Source: Vombatus ursinus
Taxonomy: Eukaryota > Chordata > Mammalia > Diprotodontia > Vombatidae
Reading direction: 5' to 3'
Assembly (NCBI RefSeq): GCF_900497805.2
Contig: NW_020954702.1
Span: forward strand, 3,666,103 to 3,730,102
Length of the DNA: 64,000 bases
Shown: positions 53,421 through 64,000 of the stretch, in pieces
Numbering within the stretch: position 1 is the stretch's first letter
Layout of the letters: each line of letters opens with the position of its first letter
Position numbers and translations under genes: made by a program
The notes under the pieces: model-generated
The model's database searches: none
Told to the model about the DNA's origin: nothing
The model's input: the letters and a program-made list of their open reading frames with translations, nothing else

Positions 53421-56227
53421 GGGAAAGCAGTAACTATCTTGAGCTCTCTCCCAAAGCCCTCCAAATACCTAAAAAAATGGCTCTAAACAAATTCTAAAGC
53501 AGCAGAACCTATAAAAAGACAGAGTGAAACAAATTTCCAGCCCAAGACAGCCTGGATGGTTGATAGGAAAGGTATATCACACCGGGTGGGGAGAGGAGTG
53601 CAGTTCGGTGTGGGTGCGCAGGCTGCAGCAACCCTGGAGCAGGCCTCAGAGGACTGAATCATGGGCAGCTGTGGCGGTTTCCAGACTACTCAACCCCTGA
53701 ACACCAAAGACAACTTAGAAGGTCAGTGGGAAAAGTCTGTGTCTGTGGTAAGAGAGGAGCTAGGTCTCAGCTGCAAGTCTCAAGTGTGGCCCAGGGTCGC
53801 AGCTTTTTCCTGAGCTTCAGGCCCACAGACTGAGGGGGAATTGAGTGGCTGATCAGAGGAGGATTGCAAGGATCTTTTTGCCAGTACTGAGACAGGAATC
53901 TCTTGCTTTACTGAGGCTTGGATCTGGATCACAGTTCTGAAGGGCAGTCCTGGGGCTAGAAGGAATGCTGGTGTGGTGAATCTTGTTGTGGTGGTGGAGA
54001 GAAAACACCTCATCCCTTATCATAGCACCTTGGAAGAACTCAAAATTTTCAGGTCCCTAGAAGTACCTCTGAAAACAGCTGTACAAACCCCCAAAGCTTG
54101 GGACAGTACACTCTTCACATTGGAAGCAGACTTTTACCTTAACAAAAAGTTTAAAACTCAAGTAATTGGCAGGGATCATGAATAAGCAGCGCAAAAAGAG
54201 TCAGACTGTATTATCTTACTTTGGTGACAAAGAAGGTGAAAACATACAACCAGAAGAAGACAACAAAACCAAAGCTCCTACATCCAAAGCCTCCAAGAAA
54301 AATATGAATCAGGCCCAGGGCTTGGAAGACCTCAAAAGGGATTTTGAGAAGCAAGTGAGAGAAGTAGAGGAAAAACTGAGAGTTATGCAAGAAAATCATG
54401 AAAAGCAAGTCAATGGCTTGCTAAAGGAGACCCAAAAAAATACTGAAGAAAATAACACCTTAAAAAATAGCCTAACCCAAATGGCAAAAGAGGTCCAAAA
54501 AGCCAATGAGGAGAAGAATGCCCTAAAAAGCAAAATTGGCCAAATGGAAAAGGAAGTCCAAAAGCTTACTAAAGAAAATACTTCCTTAAAAATTACAATA
54601 GAGCAATTGGAAGCTAGTGATTTTATGAGAAATCAAGACACTCTAAAACAAATCCAAAAGAATGAAAAATTAGAAAACAATGTGAACTATCTCATTGGAA
54701 AAACAACTGACCTGGAAAATAGATCCAGGAGAGAGAATTTAAAAATTATTGGACTATCTGAAAGCCATGATCAAAAAAAGAGCCTAGACATCATGTTTCA
54801 AGAAATTATCCAGGAAAACTGTCCTGATATTTTAGAACCAGAGGGCAAAATAGAAATGGAAAGAATCCACTGATCTCCTCCTGAAAGATATCTCCAAAGG
54901 AAAACTTCTAGGAATATTGTAGCCAAATTCCAGAGTTCCCAGGACAAGGAGAAAATATTACAAGCAGCCAGAAAGAAACAATTCAAGTATTGTGGAAACA
55001 CAATCAGGATAACACAAGATTTAGGTGCTTCTACATTAAGGGACCGCAAGGCATAGAATATAATATTCTGGAGAGCAAAGGAGATAGGATTACAACCAAG
55101 AATCACTTACCCAGCAAAACTGAGTATAATCCTTCAGGGGAAAAAATGGTCATTCAGTGAAATAGAAGACTTTCAAGCATTCTTGATGAAAAGACCAGAG
55201 TTGAATAGAAAATTTGATTTTCATATACAAGACTTGAGTGGAACATGAAGAGGTAAACAGGAAAGAGAAAATCATGAGAGACTTACTAAGGTTGAAGTGT
55301 TTATATTCCTGCATGGAAAGATGATATTTGTAACTCATGAGACCTTTGTCAGTATTAGGGTAGTTGGAGGGGAAAAAAATTATATGTATGTATATATAGA
55401 TATAGATAGATAGAGGGCACAGGGTGAGTTGAAAATGAAGGGGTCATATGTGGAGAATAAAATTAAGGGGTGAGAGAGGATTATACTAGGAGAAGGAGAA
55501 AGGGAGAGGTAGAATGGGGTAAATTATCCCACAAAAAAAAAACAGAAAAGAAAAGGCTCTCACAGTGGAGGGGAAATGGGGGAAGGTGAGAGGGAATGAG
55601 TGAATCTTATTCTCATAGGATTTGACTTAAGGAGGAAATAACATACCCACTCAATTGGGTGTGTAAATATATCTGTCTTACCCTACAGGAAAATAGGGGG
55701 GAAGGGGAAAAGAGAGTAGGGGGATGATAGAGAGGAGGGCAGATTTGGAAAGAGAGTAATCAAAATCAAATACTTTTGAGAAGGGACAGGGTCAAAAGAA
55801 AGAATAGAATAAATGGGGGGTCAGGATAGGATTAATGGAAATAGAGTTAGTTTTTCACAGCATGTCTACTATGGAAGTGTTTTGCATAACTGCACGTGTA
55901 TAACCTATATTGAGTTGCTTGCCTTTTCAATGAGGGTGGGAGGGGAAGGAGGAAGGGAGAAAATTTGGAACCCAAAGTTTTAAAAACACATGTTTAAAAA
56001 GAATGTTTTCACATGCAACTGGAAAATAAGAAACACAGGAAATGGAGTACAGAATTCCATCCTGCCCTACAGGAAAATTGAAGGGGAAGGGTATAAGAGA
56101 AGTGTGGGAGACATAGAAGGGAAGGCAGACTAGAGGAAGGGGTATTTAGAATGCATGCCATCTTGGGGTGGGGGAGGGGCAAACAAAAAACAAAAAAAAA
56201 GAAGAAAATAATAAAAAAAAGAAAAAA
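53421..56227 (+). mobile_element. half-L1 (HAL1-like), ORF1 only, sense, near full length, 13-bp target duplication
   Basis: It is 2807 bp, flanked by TGTCTCTCCTGGA at 53408-53420 and 56228-56240. 5' UTR 53421-54177. ORF1 54178-55248, 356 codons in one frame with two point stops (TGA at 54871, TAG at 55054) and no frameshift. The product has a basic start (MNKQRKKSQTVLSYFGDKEG), a long coiled coil (codons about 45-165), an RRM-like centre (TTDLENRSRRENLKIIGLSE) and the C-terminal domain (QLKYCGN-type, ITYPAKLSIILQGKKWSF). About 940 bp of G/A-rich 3' UTR follows directly, with no ORF2, ending in an A-rich tail. It must have moved with enzymes supplied by an L1. Confidence 0.9.
55381..55420. 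repeat. short TATG/TAGA tract in the half-L1 3' UTR
   Basis: ATGTATGTATATATAGATAT then AGATAGATAG. It lies at the position matching the long TATC repeat of the other half-L1 copy (34602-34686). Confidence 0.9.
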
Positions 56228-57429
56228 TGTCTCTCCTGGATCAATTTTCAAGGTCTTTTACCAATGAGGTATTTTATGTTTTCATCTATTTTTTCGTTCT
56301 TTTGTTTGTGTTTGACTGATTCTTGCTCTCTCATAGAGTCATTAGCTTCCATTTGCCCAATTCTAATTTTTAACAAATTGTTTTCTTCTATTAGATTTTG
56401 TACCTCCTTCCCCATTTGGCCAATTGTATTTTTTAGTGACTTGTTTTCTGCAGTTAATTTTTGTCCTTCTTTTTCCAGGCTACTGACTCTCTCTTGCAAA
56501 CCTCTCATTTTTTCTTCTACTTCTCTCATTTGACTTTTAAAATCCTTCTTGAGCTCTTCTAAGAAGGCTTTTTGGATTTCAAGCCAGTTTACATTCCCTT
56601 TTGAGGTTCCAGATGTGGGTTTGTTGACAAAGTTGTCCTCTTCAGAATCTCTGCCTTGATCTTCATTGTCCTCATATTCTATCATACGTTTCTTTTTGCT
56701 CACGGTGTTTGCTTATTTCCTGGCCTTTAAAGAAATTAAGCTCTCCTGCTGGAGAGCAGAGGGCACTGATCCAGGCTTCTTATGTTGAGACCCTAGGGCC
56801 TGGTCACTGACTTTGTGTGTTGGGGCCTTCGATGTTGGAAGTTGGAGGCAGTAGGGTTCTGGCAGCTTACCTGGTGTTGGGATGGAATCAGCAAGGCTGG
56901 AACTCTAGGGCAACTCTAGTGTGCCTGCTTTTCCATTCCTTTCACCATCTTCAGCTCCTTTCAGATGGATGTTGCAGTGTGTTTATCCACCTGGGGCCCT
57001 TTGTAGTGCTGCTTCCCTTATTTTTGCTGGGGTACTGGGAAACCTGGTTGCTGTAGAATGCTGAGGTACCTGGTGGTTTTCTGAGCTGATTTTCCCCAGC
57101 CCTCACTAAGGCACTAGGGGATCCAGGTGTTGGTGTTTGCCTGCTCCATCACCTGGGCTTCAGGATCTCCTTTTGGTATGTTGTGGTGGGGCTTTCAGCT
57201 AGCTTGCTGTGACACCCCCCTTTTGGTACTGCTTCCCTCCCCCCAGGGCAAGAGGGGCCTCTCCTGTTAATCCCTCAAGCTACCTGGACTATAGAACTGC
57301 TGCACCCAGTCTTTCTTCTGGTTCAGCTATTCCAGGGTTTTTCCTTGGGTGATATTTTCTGGGTTTTCAGAGGTTAATACAGAAGGGTAAGAGTGACTTA
57401 CCTCTTACTCTGCCATCTTGGCTCCTGGA

Positions 57430-58160
57430 AGCAGAACTCAAGCATAATTTTCAATAGTACTTGAGGTCTCCCCTAGATATGCCCTTGGTTTGGGGGAAAA
57501 TGTTTTGTAACTACTGTTCTTGTCATATTGCTTGAATGAATACCTTTGCTAAAGAGTCAGATGTAGAGCTAATTGTTAAGGGGAGAAACATACATGGGAA
57601 CTCAAGAGTTAGTATTCAGCCCACTGGGTTACTCCTGGTAGTAGCTATTTTTCTAGGTACCCAGCCTTCCAGGGCCAGGTTGAGTAAGCCCAGAGGGAAC
57701 TCTACACATACACAATTTTCTCCATTTGGGGAAATAACAGCAAAATTAATTGTATGGAAATAAAATCCACAAGCACTCTAACAGAAGTTTTCAATAATGG
57801 ACTCAGTTACACAAAATTCAACCTGACTTTTCCTCTTGCCATTGTCTATGTATGTGTTAACAATTTGAATGACTAGGTTAAGCTAGTTTCAAATAGCATA
57901 AATGTATCTATGCTCCAACTCTCTCAGAAACTCAACAAACTAAATAATATTTTTATAATCTCACAAGTGACTCCCATATTCTCATAGCAGGCAAAGCTCA
58001 ATTATACTTTTTTTTCTCTTTTTTTTGTTTTTGTTTTTTCTCTTTTTCAACCTTTATCTTGTACCTTACCATTTTGATATAGGAGACTACATGGTAAAAT
58101 GCAAGCACATCACTACTTTCTTCAAGAAGCCTAAGTGCTTCCCTGTTGTGTCTAGAATAC
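57430..58160. other. intron, nothing recognised
   Basis: Unique sequence. T-rich run at 58008-58048. The 75-codon + frame at 57536 has no recognisable family. Confidence 0.5.
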
Positions 58161-58164
58161 TAAA

Positions 58165-58600
58165 AAACAGAACAAACTCTTCTGTTTGTCATTTAAAGCC
58201 CATGACAATCTTGCTGAAAAATATCTTTCAGGATTGATGACATATTACAACCTTTTATACACTCAATGTTATAGCTGGCTTATGTGATGTTCTCTGTATA
58301 CCATGTCCCATCTCCCTGTATACCTTTACACAAACTTTTCTTCAAGCCTTGAATGCTTTCCTAGTTTCCGCCTCTTGGAATCCTTTGAAATTCAGCTCAA
58401 GTGACACCTCTTACAGGATACCTTTCTTAATTCACACCGCCCACCACACACATACACGTGCATATAAATATAATAATAACTTGAAGGTGATCATGTTGGT
58501 TTCTCCTTGTACAATGGAAGCTCCATAAGAGCAAGAACAACTGTATCTTCATATCTCAAGTGTGTAATATGTTGCCTTGCATATAGTAAGTGTTTTAAAA
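58165..58600 (+). mobile_element. L2/CR1-type 3' end, sense
   Basis: 'gtcatttaaagcccatgaca', 'tttccgcctcttggaatcct', 'aaattcagctcaagtgacac', 'cctcttacaggatacctttc' and the end 'gttgccttgcatatagtaag' give the usual L2 3' order. Confidence 0.65.
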
Positions 58601-58724
58601 AAGAATGCATTAAGTTGAAATAACCTTCAATTCAAGGCCTGGTTTTTGTGCTTCATCATCTTGAAAAGTAATTTCCCCTTTCTTGGCCTCAATTTCTTCA
58701 TTTTTAATGAAAAAAACTTATATT

Positions 58725-58920
58725 TGCATGCACTTTGTTTATAAAGTGCTTTTCTCACAACTTTGTGAGATATATAGTGCCTCATTATATAGATGAGGAA
58801 AACAATTGATTTAACAATGATCACACAAGGACAAAGTATCAGAGGTGGGATTTGAATATAAGCCTTCCTAACCTCAAGTCCAGCTCTCTGTCCACTATGC
58901 CATGCTGAGGCTCAGATGTC
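58725..58920 (-). mobile_element. MIR-type SINE, antisense
   Basis: 'ataaagtgcttttctcacaa', 'tatagatgaggaaaacaatt', 'ggtgggatttgaatataagc', 'tccagctctctgtccactat' in reversed MIR order. Confidence 0.85.
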
Positions 58921-60175
58921 ACACTATTGACTCCTTTGGGACTAGAATGCCACTAACATCATTAGCTTATTTTTAGACAAATTGCTTTATAAACCATACC
59001 TTCTGATCTTGTCTGTGTGAAATTTATTTTTTAAACTGAAATGTAAAATGATATTTAACTATAGTAATGCTCATTTCATAGAATTTAAGCATTACTTCAC
59101 AATATTGATTATGTTCTCCTAATGATCCACTTCAATTCAGCAAGCATTTATTAAGTGCCTTCTGTGTATGAGACGTGTCAGAATAGTAATGCCATCAAAA
59201 AATAAAATAAAATAATTTCCTTTTTAAATGCTAACAAATTATCTGTTTAATGATACGTTATAGAATTTTGCCATTAATAGAAATTTATGCCTATTACCCT
59301 ATAGTTTGAATTCTTCCCCCCTTTCCTTTTTTGAAATTTGGAGAAGCATTTGACCTTCTTTATTCTGTAGTACCTCTCCATGATTTTTCAAAGATCATTG
59401 ATTTTCAGCAATCATGTCTGTTAGATATGGAATCTCTTGAGGAAAAGCCAAACAATAGGAAGTGTTGAAAGAGGACTGAGGTGAGTAATGAGAAGGATCT
59501 CTAACACCAGTCAGAAAAAGGGAAAAACAATAGTGAAGGGACAGACGCCTGCTTGGAGACAAGCTATGCCATAACTAACAGGAGATGTAGGTACAGAAGT
59601 GACCTTCCCTCACTGTTGGAGTGCCACTTATAATAGTATAATAAATTATATTATCTGTCTGCACAAGTACCTTGGTAGGTTGAATATGGGAAAGGGAGAA
59701 ACATTAAAGGGATTATAATAATGTCCTTTAACGTCTAAATAAAAACTAGCTCTGTGTTTGATGCCCTTTGAACCTAAAAGCTTGTAAAAAGAGTAGGTAA
59801 TAGCACTAGGGAAAATCCTGGTATCACGTTTCCCAAGGTCCACCTACAGAAAGTGGAGGTGTGGGCAAATGAGCAAAATATAAAAGTGTTCCCAGAGTAT
59901 ATCCAAGCTTGTTGAGTCAAAAGGAAAGCTATGAAACCAAGAATAAATAAAACTTAAAACTTAATAACTATCAACAAAAACAATTAAACATACATAAGAA
60001 ATGAAGTTTTCTTGAAAAATTTTGTGTTTAACAAAGTGGAACTAAATGAATTGAAAGAAAGCAGTAAATACATGTGTATGTTCCACGTCTTTTTCCTAAT
60101 ATGCCTTTTTTCTATAAATAGTTGTAATTAATGGAAATAGGGCCCCATATATTCTTCCCTTGTTTTGTATCACTT
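58921..60175. other. intron, mostly unrecognised; L2 end at 59130-59180
   Basis: 'attcagcaagcatttattaa' at 59134 is a reversed L2 terminus. The stretch 59270-59430 ('tatgcctattaccctatagt', 'agtacctctccatgattttt') looks like an old repeat shared among vertebrates, from memory only. Confidence 0.4.
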
Positions 60176-60179
60176 CACT

Positions 60180-60412
60180 TTGTGTCAGTAAGGAAGTCCT
60201 GAGTTCAAATCCAGCTGCAGATACTTCCTAGGTATTTGACAATAGGCAAGTCACTTAACCTCTGTCTACCTCAGTTTACTCAATTGTAAATCAAGAATAA
60301 TAATAGTACATTCCTCTCAAACTCGTTGTGAGGATCAAATTTAATAATAATTATAAAAGGGCTTAGCACAATGCCTGACTCATAGTACATGCTTTAAAAA
60401 TGCTGGTTCCCT
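60180..60412 (+). mobile_element. MIR, sense, nearly full length
   Basis: Head GAGTTCAAATCCAGCTGCAG, core 'caataggcaagtcacttaac', 'ctcagtttactcaattgtaa', 'cgttgtgaggatcaaattta', end 'cttagcacaatgcctgactc' and ATAGTACATGC. Confidence 0.92.
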
Positions 60413-61155
60413 TCTCCCTTCCCTGTGCAATTTTTTTTCCATGTTCACATATAAATGCTTCAAAACAGGTTCATCTAGAATATATTAGAGGCCTTCCTTT
60501 AATCATCTTAACATAATGTTAACAACCTGTTATTACAAATTCATGCTATATGACCAACCCATCTCTTTTTTACAGAAAAGCATCTCTTTAATTAGCTGTC
60601 AGATTTTGCATGATTTTTCAACTTTGTTAATATACTGCAGTAGCTACAGTAGAGACTATTATACCCCCTATACATTTCTGCTTCATCCTTTAGGTTAAAT
60701 ACAATTTCCATTCTTCAGAGATGGTGATATAGCAGACTTTGTAGTCAAATAGTATTAGTGAAAGAATGTTGGTGTCATAATGGTAGAATTTCATTGTTTG
60801 GAGAAGCTTGAGGGTTTTGGAAGTGCTACAGAATTTCCCAAATACAATCCACCCTATTCTTTTCCTTCAATACCACCTAATTCTAGACCTTGGCTCATTT
60901 CCCCTGTGCTCACAATTTCTACTTTCTTGATAACTTCTCTACTCTATCCTCACTGAAGATTCTACAAGTACCCTGTTCTGTCAAATACTTACATATAAAG
61001 AGGGAAGGAGTAGTATAGCTGTCAGTTTCTATCAATTGTAAATGTGGGATTCTATTGTTCCTCTCCAATTGGACTGTCAAATAGGGTTTACATATTACCA
61101 AGACCTGTCACTAAAAAAAAAAAAATTAAAAGACTATATTTATCATATGGTGTGG
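60413..61155. other. intron, nothing recognised
   Basis: AT-rich unique stretch; A run at 61112-61124. Confidence 0.5.
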
Positions 61156-61305
61156 GGAAATAGCTCACATTTCTATAGCACTTTAAGATTAACAAAGTAA
61201 ATTACCAACATTGATCCTGTGAGATATATAAGCATCCTCATTTCATGGGCAATGGAAATGGAAGCAAGGAGAGCTAAAATGATTTATTTTCAGACTATTT
61301 GTGAA
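61156..61305 (-). mobile_element. MIR-type SINE fragment, antisense
   Basis: 'acatttctatagcactttaa', 'ttgatcctgtgagatatata', 'catcctcatttcatgggcaa' follow reversed MIR order; head missing. Confidence 0.7.
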
Positions 61306-62235
61306 ACACTACCTATCCTTTTCATATAGAATGATGTTAGGTTAAATACTTGAATCTTCCATAATTATGGTAATTGGTTAAGGAAATAGAGCAAATAATT
61401 CAGTTAATTATTTTTCTTTAAACAAATTATTTATTAAAATGGGAAAGCATAAGCATAATCATTAATTACTAATTTTGCATGTATTCCTAAAGAATGAGAT
61501 AATTTTGAGCAAAATTGAAAGAAATTCAAAAGGAGGTACATCTAATTTGGTGCTCCCTCTTTTAACTTCATCCACTAATAATCACTGATTAAATTTACCC
61601 TACTATTCCTAGCATTGTAGGTATAAACCCACTCTAAAATTTTTATAAGGTCAGAAACATTCAAGGATGCACTTATAACCACTCAGTGAAGATTATTCAA
61701 TACCAGATTTGCTCTGTCAGATACTTGATTTTAAAGGGGGGATTAAGTAGTGTAGCTCTCAGTTTCTGTCATCTGTCAATGTAGGATACATAGTTATGTC
61801 TCTGGCAACTTTTATTATGAGAAATCTTCATAAATAAATTTTATTCAACCTTTGATCATCCTAGCAAGATTGACTATTAGCTGACTGGTTTTATCTTCTT
61901 CCAAAAAAAAGTTTGTAAAATCTAAGGTCTCTGTTCTCACTAAGGTCTCACTGTACCATTTAGAAAAAAAGTTAAAGTTAAAATAATTTATCATTTTGAG
62001 AATATACCTAAAAACTGTGATTGGCAGTTTATATTTAGAAATTTCTTTCACATACAACATTACGTATAACAATTACCTCCGCAACAAGTCATGGGTAGTT
62101 AGTGTGCATTTTTGTTTGATTGTTTTATTTTGTTTTGTATTTAATGTTTAACTTGTGAAGGCCTCTGATAGGAAGACAAATATTTCAAATAAAGAGACCT
62201 CTGATAGGAAGGTAAATATTTCAAAATAAATCAAC
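61306..62235. other. intron, nothing recognised; short tandem duplication at 62160-62230
   Basis: AT-rich. At 62162 and 62201 the phrase 'cctctgataggaag' followed by '(a/g)(c/t)aaatatttcaaa' occurs twice, a tandem copy of about 39 bp. Confidence 0.6.
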
Positions 62236-62237
62236 CA

Positions 62238-62345
62238 ACAAAGCATATATTAAGTGATTACTATGTGCCAGGAACTGTGTTAATTAAAAAGGGATGTAAA
62301 GAAAAAGCAAAATCAGTACCTACCCTCAAGAAGTTTATATCCTAA
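62238..62345 (-). mobile_element. L2 3' end, antisense
   Basis: 'caaagcatatattaagtgat', 'actatgtgccaggaactgtg', 'gtacctaccctcaagaagtt' and 'atcctaataaaga': reversed L2 terminus. Confidence 0.8.
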
Positions 62346-62349
62346 TAAA

Positions 62350-63895
62350 GATGACAGGCAGAATCTTCTTTTTGAAGAATAATTCTTCCTGAGTCTCTAG
62401 GTCTAAAAGATCTGGACATATTTCTTTTTATTTCTGGAAATGTGATATCTAAGGTCTATTTTTGGTCATAATTTTTATGTAGCCCAATGATTCTTAAGTA
62501 TTTTTTCCTCTTTGATCACTTTTCTAAGTCAATTGTTACTGCTATGATATTCCTTACATTTTCTTCATTTCTTTCAATCTTTTGACTGAAAGAAATGTTC
62601 CATTTCTAATTTCAGGGAGTCTGTTGCTTGGACAATGTTTTGTACCTCTATTCCAAGTTGTTAATTCTTTTTCCAATTCTTTCTTTCCTAGCTCTAATTT
62701 CTTTTCACATTTTACCTTCTAGCATTATTAATTGGTCTTAAACATATTTTTTTAGCTCTAAAATATTCTTGTCTCATCTCTCAAGAAATTCTAGTTGGAC
62801 TTGTGTTTCAGCTGTGATTTCCTTTGAAGGCTTGCCTACAGATTTTTTTTAACTCATTACTTTCTTTTGGTTTCATGCATTGAGCCTTCCTGTCACCATA
62901 ATTTTTCTTTATGGTAGAATTCTTTTATTGTTTGCTCATTCTTCTAGGGTACCACTTTATTTTGGACTTAATGTTAGGGCTCGTCTCTGCATACCTTCTA
63001 GGGATGTGTTAGGAAAGTAGTTTCCTGATGTATCTTCTTTTCCCTGACACAACTTTCTCCCTACACACAACTTCCTTCAACCCCAGCTTCCCTAGTGGTT
63101 TCACTGAAGAAGTTCCCCCTCTTTTGGAAACCTGATTGATCTCAACTTCTCAGACAGAACTTCTTAGGGCCAATAAAAAGCCCAAGTCATGTGAGCTATT
63201 GGCTTCTCAGACTTAGCAGGTATTTGAGACCACATTCATGCTGTATATCCTTGTAGAGTATCCTTGCTCTATTAGGGCAAAGTAAACCTCCTTCTTAGCA
63301 GATCCTTTTCTGCAAGTTGACTGCCAGAGGAATTAATTTTTCCTAGACAAGTGCATATAACTCCCCATTTCAGCCACTCAAAAAAGGACAGAGAAGACAG
63401 TCTATCCCTTCTAAAAGCTCTTAACACATTTAGTTGGCTTTGTAGAAAGAGGCTGACCCTTAGAGAATTCCTCCAGGCTATGGAAGTCTAAATAAGAAAG
63501 ACTTCCAGCTTTGATTCCATCATATCACATCCTCTGAAGCTATATTCCAAGTACTTCTCAGGTTTCTGTTTGAATTTCTGCCTACCAAGCATAGATGTTT
63601 TGGTATGAGTCGTTCTAGCATCTTATCTTGCAAGGTGAACAGCCCAGTCCTCTTTCAGTCCCTTAGAGGTGGATTGCTCTGAACAGTGAGTTTTTGACCA
63701 GATCTCATCACCAGTGTCTACAACCTTTCTATCTATTTCTATGTAGACTTAGGCTAGAAAAAAAAATTACTAGCTTTCCTTTGGATTTTTCAACTGGGAC
63801 TTAGCCTGGTGCATTTTTTATATCTTTGCATAGCAGTTGGATTGGAGTGGTTGGGCTATACTTCTTCCTCTTAATCTGCCATCTTTTTTCATTCA
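62350..63895 (-). mobile_element. old L1 ORF1 and 5' UTR, antisense
   Basis: In element order: 5' tip at about 63895 (reverse of CTTAATCTGCCATCTTTTTT), 5' UTR to about 62930, then diverged ORF1 to 62390, with 'ggtcataatttttatgtagc' and 'ccaatgattcttaagtattt' as the reverse of the RIIGL..SHD region and the coiled-coil part near 62600-62800. No ORF2 present. The end of ORF1 is also missing, so this is a fragment. Confidence 0.65.
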
Positions 63896-63954
63896 CATTG
63901 AGCCCTTTGTTTTCCTTTATTAAAAATGTTAAGCCTATTTTCCTGACTTTAAAA

Positions 63955-64000
63955 AAAAATGAGCTCTCCTGCTGGAGACCAGGGAGCACTGACACAAGCT
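63955..64000 (-). mobile_element. L1 5' UTR, antisense, running out of the window
   Basis: GAGCTCTCCTGCTGGAGACC and following bases match 56738-56785, where the same phrase lies in the L1 5' UTR just before ORF1. Confidence 0.75.

Larger units (their letters stand above)
50205..57428 (-). mobile_element. L1, antisense, 5' end to ORF2 RT, split by a half-L1
   Basis: In element order: 5' tip near 57428 (CTCTGCCATCTTGGCTCCTGG in reverse), 5' UTR to 56710, ORF1 from 56703 (MSKKKRMIEYEDNEDQGRDS; coiled coil to 56248), insertion of the sense element, the rest of ORF1 (53407-52960), spacer, then ORF2 from about 52617 without its first few dozen codons. Endonuclease: AGVAILISDKAKAKIDL and LHIYAPN...TILVGDLNLTLSELD (52512-52243). 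[45 protein letters not shown] (51429-50707), a stop, then LFADDIMIYLDNP, KYLGVYLP and ANIIKMTILPKLIYLFSAIP to 50287. It ends abruptly at about 50205, within the region before the C-terminal domain. Confidence 0.87.

Overview
The window looks like part of the DSCAM gene (Down syndrome cell adhesion molecule, + strand) in a marsupial. Four exons at 11525-11803, 14448-14723, 15576-15872 and 16699-16974 encode immunoglobulin domains Ig3 to Ig6 of the extracellular part, almost residue for residue like mammalian DSCAM and clearly unlike DSCAML1. Each exon holds one Ig domain, starts and ends in phase 1 and is a multiple of three long. No Ig7 exon is seen downstream, so everything after 16974 (over 47 kb) is one large intron. 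The first 11.5 kb is the end of the intron before Ig3. Two other partial proteins are recognisable, both from transposable elements: LINE ORF1/ORF2 pieces and RTE endonuclease/reverse transcriptase pieces.

The organism is inferred from the repeats: a young tRNA-headed CORE-SINE with the sequence type common in marsupials (GGGGCAGCTAGGTGG head), BovB/RTE-clade LINEs ending in (ACA)n, a marsupial-type L1, and many old MIR, L2 and CR1/L3 copies. An Australian marsupial is my best guess from memory of the SINE type; nothing in the window proves it. The only sequence gap is 10 N inside an AAAG repeat at 24168-24177.

Layout: 1-3860 sense L1; 4500-5970 older L1 with a SINE inserted; 7520-9180 a CR1/L3 copy cut by a MIR and an antisense L1; 9504-11524 SINE, MIR, L2 and intron end; 11525-16974 the compact exon block, nearly free of young repeats; 17-22 kb old repeats and an L1 tail; 22.2-23.1 kb an L2 split by an L1; 23.2-29.8 kb a pile of antisense L1s with an RTE and a SINE nested in them; 30.6-31.5 kb the 3' half of a BovB/RTE carrying a 101-bp copy of upstream sequence; 33.8-38.3 kb antisense L1-type elements including an ORF1-only element; 43.1-44.4 kb an L2 with readable RT; 45.9-46.7 kb an RTE RT piece; 48.1-57.4 kb a rearranged antisense L1 interrupted at 53421-56227 by a sense, apparently full-length ORF1-only 'half-L1' with a 13-bp target duplication; 57.4-64 kb mostly plain intron with MIR and L2 pieces, ending in the 5' part of another antisense L1.

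I found no undescribed biological system. The most informative items are the half-L1 with its target duplication, a triple target-site duplication at 25690/27831/28027 showing two insertions into one endonuclease site, the 101-bp templated-looking duplication, and a weak Ig5 splice donor followed at once by a CA repeat.
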